Assembly: GCA_012727685.1 (NCBI GenBank)
Contig: JAAYGO010000084.1
Coordinates: 1-18,436, forward strand
DNA: 18,436 bases
Direction of reading: 5' to 3'
DNA from: Bacillota bacterium
GTDB taxonomy: Bacteria; Bacillota; Dethiobacteria; DTU022
Part shown: positions 1-7,247 of the stretch, in pieces
How positions within the stretch are numbered: position 1 is the first letter of the stretch
How the letters are laid out: each line of letters opens with the position of its first letter
Notes under the pieces: model-generated
What the model was told of the DNA's origin: nothing
Seen by the model: only the letters and a program-made list of their open reading frames with translations
The model's database searches: none
Position numbers and translations under genes: made by a program

Positions 1-456
1 CTTTTTCCTGGCCCGGTGATAGGTGACGCAGGCCCAGTTCTCGCTTTTTCCAAAAAGATTAGCGATCTGTTTAAAACTCAACTCTCCAAAAACGCGCAGG
101 GTAAACACTTCCTTGTAGGGCTCGTTAAGATTATGGAGCACTTCGTGAATTTTCATCGACGCTTCCGCTGCGGCGATCATTTCCGCCACATCATGCTCAT
201 CCGCCCTTTCCGGAAGCTTTTCCAGGTCAACAAACTTCCTGTTCTTACGCAAATAAGAAAAATAGCTGTTTTTCGCAATCTGGCATAACCATACCCGTAT
301 ATCACAGTTGCCTTTAAAGCTGTCGATCGCTTTCATCGCCTTTATAAAGGTTTCAGCAGTAATATCTTCTGCCAGATGCTGATCGCCGGACATACTGTAT
401 ATGTATAAATAAACATCTTTAAAATAGGCATTATATGTATCCTCGAACTCCGCCAC
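1..456 (-). CDS. RNA polymerase ECF-type sigma factor (3' end outside window)
   Basis: Reading the minus strand from a GTG at 456-454 gives 152 codons open to the window edge, beginning MAEFEDTYNAYFKDVYLYIY. Region 2 is recognisable as GDQHLAEDITAETFIKAMK followed by an FKGNCDIRVWLCQIAKN-type segment. Region 4 is seen as NEPYKEVFTLRVFGELSFKQ followed by IANLFGKSENWACVTYHRARKK, the helix-turn-helix that reads the -35 box. ECF factors are usually 160-190 aa, so only a few C-terminal residues should be missing. The start was chosen because GGAGGGG lies just upstream. The protein would direct core polymerase to a small regulon; an anti-sigma gene commonly follows such genes and would lie beyond position 1. 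The regulon cannot be inferred. The family call is firm. Confidence 0.92.
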   Translation of the reverse strand, partial: MAEFEDTYNAYFKDVYLYIYSMSGDQHLAEDITAETFIKAMKAIDSFKGNCDIRVWLCQIAKNSYFSYLRKNRKFVDLEKLPERADEHDVAEMIAAAEASMKIHEVLHNLNEPYKEVFTLRVFGELSFKQIANLFGKSENWACVTYHRARKK

Positions 457-492
457 CCTTTCCCCTCCTACCCATAAGACGCCTTTGGCTTA

Positions 493-522
493 ATTATCTT
501 ACAAGCTTGGAATAAATCTCAA
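493..522 (-). promoter_or_regulatory. Candidate sigma-A promoter of the ECF sigma gene
   Basis: On the minus strand TTGAGA (522-517) is followed after 18 bases by GATAAT (498-493), about 37 bases before the GTG start of the sigma factor gene. Both boxes are close to the vegetative consensus. An additional ECF-type autoregulatory promoter is possible but was not recognised. Confidence 0.5.
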
Positions 523-703
523 GCATTTTTTTAAGCTTTGAGATATAGCCTTTGAAATATAAATCTATCGAGCCCCGTGCAGATTAATTTTACAGGAAAA
601 CCTCATTGCACCGGATTTTATCAAGTGAAAGGGGAACCGCCGCTTTCAGGCAGGGCCGCGGAAAGGACGACGAGAACCGTCCCCGTTGTCCTTGTTCTCC
701 TTG

Positions 704-836
704 TTAAAAGGGCAAGGTGACGGTGATGGTGGTGCCGGCGCCGGCATGCTGGGCGACATTGGCGAGCGCCTCCTGGGCGATGCGGTAGAGGACCGCCTCC
801 TGTAAAATCTTTAACCTCAACAGTAGTCTCCGACAT
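704..836 (-). pseudogene. Remnant: start codon region fused out of frame to a histidine kinase C-terminus
   Basis: On the minus strand, codons from about 802 down to a TAA at 706-704 read QEAVLYRIAQEALANVAQHA followed by GAGTTITVTLPF. This is the N-box region of the HATPase domain of NarL/DegS/LiaS-type sensor kinases (family pattern LYRIxQEALxNxxKHA), but it ends far too early and lacks the G1 and G2 ATP-lid motifs. Upstream, in a different frame, an ATG at 836-834 with GGAGG just ahead of it begins MSETTVEVKDFT. The two pieces meet near 800-805 with a frame change. The 5' piece may be the start of the same kinase or of another gene; its VEVKDF sequence resembles ABC-transporter ATPase starts. 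No functional product is expected. Confidence 0.7.
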
Positions 837-1009
837 TGTAAACCTCCTCCTCATGCATTGTTTTCCTTTAATCACTTCATGCTCTAAGTTTATAATAGGG
901 GACCGCATTGGGACACGAATCGGCCAATCGGAGTATTTTATGCTCCGCCCAAAGGACGATTTAGGAAACGATTTTACTGCCGTTTGGTGGAATCTGCTGT
1001 CGAACGGGG

Positions 1010-1035
1010 TATAATGAACTGGGATATAATGAACT
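1010..1035 (+). promoter_or_regulatory. Tandem TATAATGAACT repeat, possible duplicated -10 region for the rhomboid gene
   Basis: TATAATGAACT occurs at 1010-1020 and again at 1025-1035, 15 bases apart, just upstream of the GGAGG at 1044-1048. Each copy contains a perfect -10 hexamer. No convincing -35 box was found at 16-18 bases from either copy, so promoter activity is only suggested. Confidence 0.35.
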
Positions 1036-1061
1036 ATAGAAGAGGAGGTTTAAGCGAGAAG

Positions 1062-1769
1062 ATGATTCCCATTCGCGATACGGCGGCGCGCCGCGGTTTT
1101 CCCCTGATTACGATCCTGCTGATTGTCGCCAACGTGCTGGTATTTCTCTACCAGCAAATGCTCTCGCCGGAGCAGATCTACGAGTTTATCTATACCTACG
1201 GCACCGTCCCCGCGGAGCTGACCGCCGGGATCGCCCAGTTTTTCCGCAGCGGCTTCAAGCTCCCCCTGTTGCTGCCGGCTGCGCTTCCCCTGGTCACCGC
1301 CAATTTCTTGCACGGCGGTTGGCTGCACCTGATCGGCAACATGATTTACCTGTGGATTTTTGGCGACAACGTGGAGGACCGCCTCGGGCACCTATCCTTC
1401 CTCGTCACCTACCTGCTCATGGGTGCCGGCAGCCAGCTTTTTCATGTTTTCACCGCACCGGAAGGCCAAATTCCCCTGGTCGGAGCCAGCGGCGCCATCG
1501 CCGGGGTGCTGGGCGCCTATTTTGTCCTCTTCCCCCGGGCGCGGGTGCTGACCCTGCTCCCCTTGGGCTTCTTCATCACCTTTGTCCATATTCCCGCCGT
1601 CGTCTTTCTCGCCTTCTGGTTTATCCTGCAGTTGATTAACGCCACCGCCCAGGGCTTGGCCATGGGAGTGCAACCGGTGGCCTGGTGGGCCCACGTGGGT
1701 GGCTTTTTGATCGGGATCATCGTGGGAGTGGTAAAGCGGCGCGAGAGGCTGCGGTACTACCGCGAGTAA
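1062..1769 (+). CDS. Rhomboid-family intramembrane serine protease
   Basis: A 235-aa membrane protein beginning MIPIRDTAARRGFP. The first transmembrane segment is LITILLIVANVLVFLY (residues 15-30). HGGWLHLIGNMIYLW (85-99) is the conserved His/Asn segment. GASGAIAG places the catalytic serine at S143, and AHVGG supplies the partner histidine H211. The compact size and about six hydrophobic segments match bacterial rhomboids, which cut membrane-anchored substrates within the bilayer. The start is taken at the ATG with GGAGG 13 bases upstream, because bacterial rhomboids typically begin M(I/F)P(I/L)RD; an in-frame ATG at 984 would add 26 unconvincing residues. It stands alone, and the next gene is convergent. 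The substrate cannot be predicted. Confidence 0.95.
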   Translation: MIPIRDTAARRGFPLITILLIVANVLVFLYQQMLSPEQIYEFIYTYGTVPAELTAGIAQFFRSGFKLPLLLPAALPLVTANFLHGGWLHLIGNMIYLWIFGDNVEDRLGHLSFLVTYLLMGAGSQLFHVFTAPEGQIPLVGASGAIAGVLGAYFVLFPRARVLTLLPLGFFITFVHIPAVVFLAFWFILQLINATAQGLAMGVQPVAWWAHVGGFLIGIIVGVVKRRERLRYYRE

Positions 1770-1790
1770 GGCGGGGACATGGCGTCTATC

Positions 1791-1818
1791 TGTCATTCTG
1801 AGCGAAGCGAAGTATCTC
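1791..1818 (+). repeat. TGTCATTCTGAG-type dispersed repeat, copy 1
   Basis: The sequence TGTCATTCTGAGCGAAGCGA and the following AGTATCTC match a short motif often seen between genes in many bacterial genomes. A diverged copy in the opposite orientation lies at 15923-15954. It sits between two convergent genes. Confidence 0.5.
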
Positions 1819-1847
1819 TGGTTCCTTTGCCGGTAGTCAACTAAAAA

Positions 1848-2543
1848 TTACGGAATGATCAAAGCAGGGGTGAAGTCAACTCCGTCCGCGGCCACAAAAT
1901 GGTAGTTGACGCCGCCCCATTCGCCCCGGAAAATGGCTTCGCGGCCGGCATCATGAATATGGCCGAAGACGCAGTGTTTTACCCCGGCTTTTTCCAGGAG
2001 CCCGGTAAAGCTGCTGGGCGGCCCCTGGCGGGGATAGGGCGGATAGTGCAACACGGCCAGCAGGTTGCTAAACCCGGCCCGGAGCGAGCTTTGCAGCGAA
2101 AGCTCCAGCCGCAGCAGCTCCCGGCGGTAGATTTTTTCGTCTTCATCCGGATTAAATCCGGCTTCCCCGGGGCAGAGCCAGCCGCGGGTGCCGCAGATCG
2201 CCCAGCCTTTCCAGGGGAAATGATCGTTCTGCAAAGCGTGCATGCGCGCGGGCAAAGCCGCCCGGACCTTGCCGATGGCGGACCACCAGTAATCATGGTT
2301 GCCCCGGACGAGCAGCTTCTCTCCGTTTAGCTCCGCCAGCCACTCCAGGTCAGGGGCCGCCTCTGCTAGCTGCATCGCCCAGGAGATATCGCCCGCCACG
2401 ATCACCAGGTCATCGTCCCCCACCACGCGGTTCCAGTTGCGCCTGATCTTCGCGGGGTGATCATCCCACTCCGGCCCGAACACCCCCATCGGCTTGGGCT
2501 GATGGTGGGAAAGGTGCAAATCGCCAATTGCATACACTGCCAT
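1848..2543 (-). CDS. Calcineurin-like metallophosphoesterase
   Basis: A 231-aa soluble protein beginning MAVYAIGDLHLS. It carries the complete dinuclear metal site of calcineurin-like phosphoesterases: D8 and H10 in GDLH, D52 in AGDISW, N82 and H83 in GNHDYWW, H166 in LHYPP, and H195 and H197 in FGHIHDAG. Length and sequence style resemble the predicted phosphohydrolases of COG1768 (from memory), for which a physiological substrate is not established. The ATG at 2543-2541 was chosen because GGAG lies 7 bases upstream and the protein then opens directly with the first beta strand; an upstream ATG at 2606 would add 21 hydrophilic residues before it. It is a single gene, convergent with the rhomboid gene. 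Family assignment is firm and substrate unknown. Confidence 0.93.
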   Translation of the reverse strand: MAVYAIGDLHLSHHQPKPMGVFGPEWDDHPAKIRRNWNRVVGDDDLVIVAGDISWAMQLAEAAPDLEWLAELNGEKLLVRGNHDYWWSAIGKVRAALPARMHALQNDHFPWKGWAICGTRGWLCPGEAGFNPDEDEKIYRRELLRLELSLQSSLRAGFSNLLAVLHYPPYPRQGPPSSFTGLLEKAGVKHCVFGHIHDAGREAIFRGEWGGVNYHFVAADGVDFTPALIIP

Positions 2544-2608
2544 CCAATCACTCCAATAATTCTTATAATCCTCTTCTCCGCTGGATCCGGGAGAACTCTT
2601 CAGCATCG

Positions 2609-2624
2609 AGGCTTGAAAAAGCCT
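2609..2624. other. Small hairpin in the divergent intergenic region
   Basis: AGGCTT, loop GAAA and AAGCCT form a perfect 6-bp stem with a stable GNRA-type tetraloop. It lies upstream of both divergent genes. No long U-run follows on either strand, so its role is unclear. Confidence 0.35.
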
Positions 2625-2673
2625 TATTCAATGGAGAGCCCTTTAACCGGAGGCCTTCACCATGCCAGCCTTT

Positions 2674-2702
2674 TTGACGGAAGTCCCTTTATGCTTTAAC
2701 AT
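2674..2702 (+). promoter_or_regulatory. Candidate promoter of the SleB-like hydrolase
   Basis: TTGACG (2674-2679) and TAACAT (2697-2702) are separated by 17 bases and lie about 33 bases before the start codon. This resembles a vegetative promoter. Sporulation sigma control would be expected for a cortex hydrolase but is not evident here. Confidence 0.45.
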
Positions 2703-2734
2703 TACTAAAGCTAAAAGAAAGGAGGCTCTACACG

Positions 2735-3316
2735 ATGCACTTGCTTGAGTTACAGCGGCAATTGACGCTGCATGCCAACAGGTGGCAGCGCTGTATCTTC
2801 CTGATGATAGCGATCTTTGCCTTTTACCTGGCCACTTACAGCGTGGCGCTATCCGTCAAACCGGACTTCACGGCAACGGCCGCCAAAACAGGTGGCGCGG
2901 CGTTGGAACCGGTTGAACATCAAGCCAAAACGGCTATTGACCGCCAACCGGGCTACCGGCCGACAACCGAGGAGATCGATCTCCTGGCGCGGGCCGTTTA
3001 CAGTGAAGCCCGGGGAGAACACTTCGAGGGCCAGGTATCCATTGCCGCGGTGATCATGAACCGGTTGGAACACTCTGATTTTCCGGATAGCATCTCCGGC
3101 GTAATTTTTGAGCCGCAGGCTTTTACCGCAGTCGCCGACGGGCAGTTCTGGCTGCAACCCGACGGGACCGCCTACCGGGCGGTCGAGGAAGCCCTCAAGG
3201 GGAAGGACCCCAGCGGAGGTGCCCTCTATTACTATAATCCGGCTACCGCGACCAGCCCCTGGATCTTCTCCCGCCGGCCGATCACGCGGATTGGCAACCA
3301 TGTCTTTGCCCTCTAG
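2735..3316 (+). CDS. SleB/CwlJ-type cell wall hydrolase (Hydrolase_2 family)
   Basis: A 193-aa protein with one N-terminal hydrophobic segment (about residues 20-40, CIFLMIAIFAFYLATYSVAL) that should be a signal anchor or signal peptide. A short linker is followed by a Hydrolase_2 domain from about residue 80: LLARAVYSEARGEHFEGQVS with the conserved glutamate E91, then AAVIMNRLEHSDFPDSISGV, QAFTAV, and a C-terminal YYYNPATATSPWIFSRRP block. These are hallmarks of SleB/CwlJ lytic transglycosylases, which degrade spore cortex or vegetative peptidoglycan outside the membrane. There is no N-terminal peptidoglycan-binding repeat, unlike classical SleB. A strong AAAGGAGG precedes the ATG. A 14-bp hairpin follows downstream. 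Whether it acts in germination or growth is not visible. Confidence 0.93.
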   Translation: MHLLELQRQLTLHANRWQRCIFLMIAIFAFYLATYSVALSVKPDFTATAAKTGGAALEPVEHQAKTAIDRQPGYRPTTEEIDLLARAVYSEARGEHFEGQVSIAAVIMNRLEHSDFPDSISGVIFEPQAFTAVADGQFWLQPDGTAYRAVEEALKGKDPSGGALYYYNPATATSPWIFSRRPITRIGNHVFAL

Positions 3317-3360
3317 GCCGGTTGATGATTCACGCAGAATACCACAAGCTATATTTTACC

Positions 3361-3394
3361 AGTAAAGCGCCCTTCATGCAAAGGGCGCTTTACT
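3361..3394 (+). terminator. Perfect 14-bp hairpin after the SleB-like gene
   Basis: AGTAAAGCGCCCTT (3361-3374), loop CATGCA, and AAGGGCGCTTTACT (3381-3394) form a perfect stem 44 bases after the stop codon. The U-run is short, so termination efficiency is uncertain, but position and stability fit a terminator. Confidence 0.65.
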
Positions 3395-3457
3395 TATGCT
3401 CCGCACGCCAACAGCACGATTACCAAATTTAAAGAACACAGTTTAAAGAAAAAAGAG

Positions 3458-3485
3458 TTGTAATTTTTAAATAGAATGATATAAT
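3458..3485 (+). promoter_or_regulatory. Promoter of the TetR-family gene
   Basis: TTGTAA (3458-3463) and a perfect TATAAT (3480-3485) are separated by 16 bases in an AT-rich stretch 46 bases before the TTG start. No clear palindromic TetR operator was recognised around it. Confidence 0.6.
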
Positions 3486-3531
3486 TTCAGCAACTATATG
3501 AAATAGACTTCCGGGCAAGGGAGGAATCACC

Positions 3532-4152
3532 TTGACAAAGGCATTAAACAAGCGGCCGCGGCGCTACTTGCGCAGCCGCATTACCCGCAAACTGATCCTC
3601 GATACCGCCTTAAACGTATTTTTACAGGAAGGCTATGCAAAAACCACCGTGGCCAAGATCAGCGAGCAGGCCAACGTGGGCTATGGAACCGTGTACAGCC
3701 ATTATAAAGGCAAGGATGATATTCTCAAAAAGGTCGTCGACAGCATCCTGGAAGATTTTTTTATTCTGCTCGACGTGGAGTTTGCGCCGCAAAACTATAG
3801 GGAAGCGAGGGAAATCTTCCATAACCTGATGCTGACCTGCTTCCGCCTGGCGGATCAGCACCGGCCGCTGATGAAGGTGTTCCAGGAAGCGCTGGGACAG
3901 TCGGAGTCCATCTGCAGCTACTGGCAGGGAGTGATGGAGCACTACACCACCAACGCCTTCAATTCGATCTGCTACGCCCAGGAGAAAGGGCTGGCTAAAA
4001 ATTTTGATCCGCGCATGGGGGCGAAAGCCTATATCCTCTTAATCGAGCGCTTCATCTGGGAAGTGGTCAACGAGAATGAAAAAGATCTGGAATACCTGAG
4101 CACATTTTTAACGGACATGGTTTTCCAGGGATTTTTCAACCCGCCCGTTTAA
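3532..4152 (+). CDS. TetR/AcrR-family transcriptional regulator
   Basis: A 206-aa protein. Residues about 17-66 form the TetR DNA-binding domain: ITRKLILDTALNVFLQEGYA, then KTTVAKISEQANVGYGTVYS with HYKGKDDILKKV, the typical recognition helix GTVYxHYxxKDxIL. The C-terminal about 140 residues are helical and variable, as expected for the ligand-binding and dimerisation domain. The start is a TTG with GGGAGG 7 bases upstream; no ATG in this frame fits better. There is no divergent or downstream same-strand neighbour that would reveal a cognate target: the gene overlaps the stop codon of the convergent cyclo-ligase gene by 4 bases. Its ligand and regulon cannot be guessed. Confidence 0.94.
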   Translation: MTKALNKRPRRYLRSRITRKLILDTALNVFLQEGYAKTTVAKISEQANVGYGTVYSHYKGKDDILKKVVDSILEDFFILLDVEFAPQNYREAREIFHNLMLTCFRLADQHRPLMKVFQEALGQSESICSYWQGVMEHYTTNAFNSICYAQEKGLAKNFDPRMGAKAYILLIERFIWEVVNENEKDLEYLSTFLTDMVFQGFFNPPV

Positions 4153-4763
4153 TGCTTGCGGGCGATGAGCCTTTTTTCGGTGACGATGCAGTCGACCCGC
4201 CGGTCCCACGGGTCAGCCGGAACCGCAGGCCGGATCTGGAGCTCAAAAGCGAGGGCTACCAGGGGCACCTGCGGCCTTAAGAGCGGAAAGAAGCGATCAT
4301 AGTAGCCGCCGCCGTAGCCGAGCCGGTTGCCCGCTTCGTCAAAGGCGACGCCGGGAACAATGATTAAGTCCAGCTCCCCCGGATCGAGAGGGCGAAGCGC
4401 TTCGGGATGCGGCTCGGGGATGCCGTAAACCCCCGGCGCCAGATCCCGCTGCGGGTCCAGGAGCAGCGAAGGGATCAACTGCCGCGTGGCGGGAACAGCC
4501 TTCGGCACCGCCACCTGCTTGCCGCGGGCGATACTTTCCTCGATCATGGGCAGCGTATCCACCTCGCTGCCGAACGATAAAAAAAAGAGCAGCGTCCTGC
4601 TTACCCGGTAGGCGGGCAAAGCGAAGAGCCGGGCGGCAATGGCCCGGCTTTTCATTTCAATCTCCGCCCGCGTGAGCTTATCCCGCGCTTTTATGATCTC
4701 CCGGCGTAGCGTGCGCTTATCCAGCGTTGTCCCATCCACTGTGCCGCCTCTGCTCCTTTCCAC
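4149..4763 (-). CDS. 5-formyltetrahydrofolate cyclo-ligase
   Basis: A protein of about 196-204 aa that converts 5-formyl-THF to 5,10-methenyl-THF with ATP. Seen in order are DKRTLRREIIKARDKLT, the helical start typical of the family; LLFFLSFGSEVDTLPMIE; KQVAVPKAVP; GVYGIPEPHP; DLIIVPGVAFDEAGNRLGYG; and GGYYDRFF, the nucleotide-binding signature LGxGGGYYDRxL. The start is uncertain: a GTG at 4763 gives 204 aa with a GGAG 11 bases ahead, while a GTG at 4739 gives 196 aa with AGGAG 13 bases ahead, so the shorter form is equally likely. It begins 58 bases after the prolyl-tRNA synthetase stop on the same strand and may be co-transcribed with it. Confidence 0.94.
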   Translation of the reverse strand: MERSRGGTVDGTTLDKRTLRREIIKARDKLTRAEIEMKSRAIAARLFALPAYRVSRTLLFFLSFGSEVDTLPMIEESIARGKQVAVPKAVPATRQLIPSLLLDPQRDLAPGVYGIPEPHPEALRPLDPGELDLIIVPGVAFDEAGNRLGYGGGYYDRFFPLLRPQVPLVALAFELQIRPAVPADPWDRRVDCIVTEKRLIARKH

Positions 4764-4820
4764 AGCTACTGGAACTCCATGGCTAATGCCGCCCCTATCA
4801 ACCCATCAAGCTGGCCCGGG

Positions 4821-6278
4821 CTAGTACGAACGGGCAAAGTAAACGGTCTCAGCGGCCTTTTCACCGCAGACGAGGCAGCGATCAGATTCCGCTTTGACAT
4901 TAAACGGAATGCAGCGGATCGTGGCCTTGGTATCGTTCTTCGCCTTCAGCTCGCATTCTTCCCGCCCGCACCAGGCGGCAAGATAAAAGCCACGCTCATT
5001 TTCCATAACCTCGGCAAAATGCCGGTAATCGGAACCGGTGTGCGTGTTGGCTTCACGGAAGGCGAGGGCAGCGGCAAACATATCCCGCTGGATCTCTTCC
5101 AGCAGCAGCGGCAGCCGCACCGGCAGTTCGCCTAAAGGCACCGCTTCCTTAGCCCCGCTGTCGCGGCGCACCAGGACGGCCTGGTTTTTCTCCAGGTCCC
5201 GCGGGCCCAGTTCGATCCGCACCGGAACCCCCTTCATCTCCCACTCGTTGTATTTCCAGCCGGGCGAATATTCCTCGCGGGCATCCAGCTTGACGTGCAC
5301 AATGCCCTTTAGCTGTTCCGCCAGGGCTCCGGCGGCCGCGAGCACCGCCTCGCGGGCCTGCTTCGAGATGATCGGCACGATTACCGCCTGGATGGGGGCC
5401 ATCCGCGGCGGCAGCTTCAAACCGCGATCATCGCCGTGCACCATGATCAAAGCGCCTATTAAGCGCGTGGAAACCCCCCAGGAGGTCTGCCAGACATGTT
5501 TAAGCTGGCCGTCCTGGTCTAAGAAGGTTATGTCAAAAACTTTGGCAAAATGCTGCCCCAGGTTATGGGATGTACCGGCCTGCAAGGCCTTGCCATCGCT
5601 CATCAGCGCTTCCACGGTGTAGGTGCGCAGGGCGCCGGCGAATTTTTCCTGCTCCGTCTTGCGCCCGGCGATCACCGGGATGGCCATGTCCGATTCTATA
5701 AAATCGCGGTAGACTTCGAGCATGCGCAGCGTTTCTTCCTCGGCTTCCGCTTCAGTGCGGTGGCAGGTATGCCCCTCCTGCCATAGAAACTCCGAGGTGC
5801 GTAAAAAAGGACGGGTCGACTTTTCCCAGCGGACCACGTTGCACCACTGGTTGATCAGCAGGGGCAGGTCGCGCCACGATTGAATCCAGCGCGAGTAGAA
5901 ATCACAGATGATCGCCTCCGAGGTGGGGCGCACGACCAGCGGCTCGGCCAGGACCTCATCGCCGCCCTTGGTGACCCAGGCCACTTCCGGGGCAAAGCCT
6001 TCCACATGCTCCGCCTCCTTCTGCAGCAGCCCCTGCGGAATGAAGAGGGGGAAATAGGCATTTTCGTGCCCCGTTTCCTTAATCCGCGCCCCCAGCAGCT
6101 CTTGAATCCTCTCCCAAATGGCAAAGCCAAAGGGGCGGATGGCCATGCAGCCCTTCACCGGTGCATAGTCCATCATCTCGGTTTTCTGGATCACATCAAT
6201 ATACCACTGGGAATAGTCCACCGACTGCGGCGTAATTTCTTTGACGAATTCTTTCTCATACCCGTCCTGCCGCGCCAT
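4821..6278 (-). CDS. proS: Prolyl-tRNA synthetase, archaeal/eukaryote-like type
   Basis: A 485-aa class II synthetase that charges tRNA-Pro with proline. Motif 2 appears as VVRWEKSTRPFLRTSEFLWQ followed by EGHT. Motif 3 appears as GALIMVHGDDRGLKLPP. The anticodon-binding domain begins around APIQAVIVPI. The C-terminal zinc domain shows C437 and C442 (WCGREEC) and C468 and C471 (CLVCG), and the protein ends in ARSY; the terminal tyrosine is a known feature of this ProRS type. There is no bacterial-type editing insertion, and about 480 aa is the standard length for this type. AAAGGGTG lies 9-16 bases upstream of the ATG. The roughly 120-base leader shows no T-box signature. Many clostridial species carry this form, so transfer need not be recent. 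Confidence 0.97.
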   Translation of the reverse strand: MARQDGYEKEFVKEITPQSVDYSQWYIDVIQKTEMMDYAPVKGCMAIRPFGFAIWERIQELLGARIKETGHENAYFPLFIPQGLLQKEAEHVEGFAPEVAWVTKGGDEVLAEPLVVRPTSEAIICDFYSRWIQSWRDLPLLINQWCNVVRWEKSTRPFLRTSEFLWQEGHTCHRTEAEAEEETLRMLEVYRDFIESDMAIPVIAGRKTEQEKFAGALRTYTVEALMSDGKALQAGTSHNLGQHFAKVFDITFLDQDGQLKHVWQTSWGVSTRLIGALIMVHGDDRGLKLPPRMAPIQAVIVPIISKQAREAVLAAAGALAEQLKGIVHVKLDAREEYSPGWKYNEWEMKGVPVRIELGPRDLEKNQAVLVRRDSGAKEAVPLGELPVRLPLLLEEIQRDMFAAALAFREANTHTGSDYRHFAEVMENERGFYLAAWCGREECELKAKNDTKATIRCIPFNVKAESDRCLVCGEKAAETVYFARSY

Positions 6279-6398
6279 TGAAGTTCACCCTTTCCATCCA
6301 TCTGATTCTGGCAATCTTTGCTTTGAATGTTGCAATTCACGATTGCAGCCCCGATAACCTATTTTAGCATAGTTTAGCATTGCAGGAAAGAAGTGTGA

Positions 6399-6725
6399 CT
6401 AGGACTTGATCATCACCAAGAGCATTTTAAACCTTTCCAGGGCTCTCAGGGCGTGCGGTTCACCGGCCGGCATGATTATGATTTCATGCGCTTTGACCGT
6501 CTGGCGCTGGCCGGAGATGGTTATTTCCGCCGACCCTTCAAGCAGGTAGACCAGGGCGTCAAAAGGAGCGGTGTGCTCGCTCAAACCTTCGCCTGTATCA
6601 AAGGCGAAGAGGGTTACCGTTCCCGCCTGCTGATCGATCAGGGTCCTGCTGACCACAGCCCCTGCCTGGTAATCGATCAACTCGTGCAGTATGGCCGGCC
6701 GGCCCGGCTTAAAATTATCTCCCAT
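6399..6725 (-). CDS. Small single-domain cupin protein
   Basis: A 108-aa protein with one cupin barrel. FDALVYLLEGSAEITISGQR (residues 55-74) is the conserved motif-1 beta strands with the typical LEGxAxIxIxG turn, and HEIIIMPAGEPHALRA (80-95) is motif 2 with H91. Of the usual metal ligands only H51 and H91 are evident, since the HxH pair is reduced to a single histidine, so metal binding may be altered or absent. The ATG at 6725-6723 is preferred because GGGGAG lies 7 bases upstream; an in-frame ATG at 6773 would add 16 basic residues. Such proteins bind small ligands or isomerise sugars or aromatics; no substrate can be assigned. It lies upstream of proS on the same strand, about 120 bases apart. 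Confidence 0.9.
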   Translation of the reverse strand: MGDNFKPGRPAILHELIDYQAGAVVSRTLIDQQAGTVTLFAFDTGEGLSEHTAPFDALVYLLEGSAEITISGQRQTVKAHEIIIMPAGEPHALRALERFKMLLVMIKS

Positions 6726-6815
6726 AAAGGATCTCCCCTTTCTGATTGAAATGGGTTTCTTTTCCCATTGCAACTCCGATTATAGCAACAGCCGTCGATT
6801 GATGCCAGCGGCCGC

Positions 6816-6945
6816 TTATTCCCCGATTATTTTGATTAACACCCGCTTGGGACGGCATCCGTCAAACTCGGCGTAAAAGACCTGCTGCCAGGGGCCAAAA
6901 TCGAGTTTGCCGCCTGTGACCGGAATCATGAGTATAAGACTTCAT
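6816..6945 (-). pseudogene. yjbQ: yjbQ remnant with a large internal deletion
   Basis: An ATG at 6945-6943 with GGAGG 7 bases upstream reads MKSYT, matching the usual start of YjbQ/UPF0047 proteins. After about 5 codons the frame is lost. From about 6941 down to the TAA at 6818-6816 another frame reads SLILMIPVTGGKLDFGPWQQ followed by VFYAEFDGCRPKRVLIKIIGE, the characteristic YjbQ C-terminus. Normal family members are about 130-140 aa, so roughly 95 codons are missing and the junction is out of frame. The intact protein has weak thiamine-phosphate synthase activity reported for some members. This copy should be non-functional. The good preservation of both ends suggests a recent deletion. Confidence 0.85.
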
Positions 6946-7173
6946 GGTCACCCCTCCTTTTAGAAGAAGGCTTCGATCACTTCCCCGGAAAAGAAGAGGA
7001 AACGCTAAAACCGGTACTGGAGCAATATTCCTTGTCTCGTCGAATCATACCAAATCAACAGGGCCGGATCAAGCAAAATCATGGCCACTTCGACGCCACT
7101 GAGGCAGCGCCTGCCAAAGCTAGCCGGCAATGCGGCCGCCGCGATGACAAAACGGTGCCCGCTTAAGCAGAAA

Positions 7174-7205
7174 GTGAGCCAGGGAACTTTTACCACCTGG
7201 CTCAC
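7174..7205 (-). terminator. 10-bp hairpin downstream of the rhodanese-like gene
   Basis: GTGAGCCAGG (7174-7183) and CCTGGCTCAC (7196-7205) form a perfect 10-bp stem with a 12-base loop. On the minus strand it lies 42 bases after the stop codon of the rhodanese-like gene and is followed by TTTCTGC, a weak U-run. Likely terminator. Confidence 0.5.
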
Positions 7206-7247
7206 CTACTTCCAAATGCGATGTCCTTCCCTCGATCGGAAAGGGAA

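Larger units (their letters stand above)
457..1061. other. Gene-poor interval of about 600 bases
   Basis: No intact gene is seen between the sigma factor and the rhomboid gene. The interval holds the sigma gene promoter, the kinase remnant at 704-836, a small hairpin at 929-947 (CGGAGTA, loop TTTTA, TGCTCCG) and the duplicated TATAAT region before the rhomboid gene. The rest shows no recognisable feature. Confidence 0.6.
6774..7247. other. Interval without an intact gene
   Basis: Between the cupin and the rhodanese-like gene only the yjbQ remnant (6816-6945) and a hairpin (7174-7205) are recognisable. The plus strand is open through about 6930-7160 but has no start or family resemblance that I can identify. 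A second weak hairpin (7227-7232 with 7242-7247) is followed by a short T-run. Confidence 0.6.

Noticed and set aside
3532..4152. TetR gene as regulator of the 871-aa fusion gene
   Set aside because: They are 10 kb apart, and the TGTGCACA palindrome was not seen around the TetR promoter.
6279..6398. Possible T-box leader before prolyl-tRNA synthetase
   Set aside because: The interval is only about 120 bases and shows no T-box bulge sequence or terminator hairpin.
6930..7168. Long open plus-strand stretch with a coding-like segment (FDHFPGKEEETLKPVLEQY)
   Set aside because: It has no plausible start, overlaps the yjbQ remnant and matches nothing I recognise. It could be a decayed gene but cannot be supported.
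7005..7205. 66-codon minus-strand reading frame
   Set aside because: It overlaps the terminator-like hairpin at 7174-7205, has no ribosome site and resembles no family.
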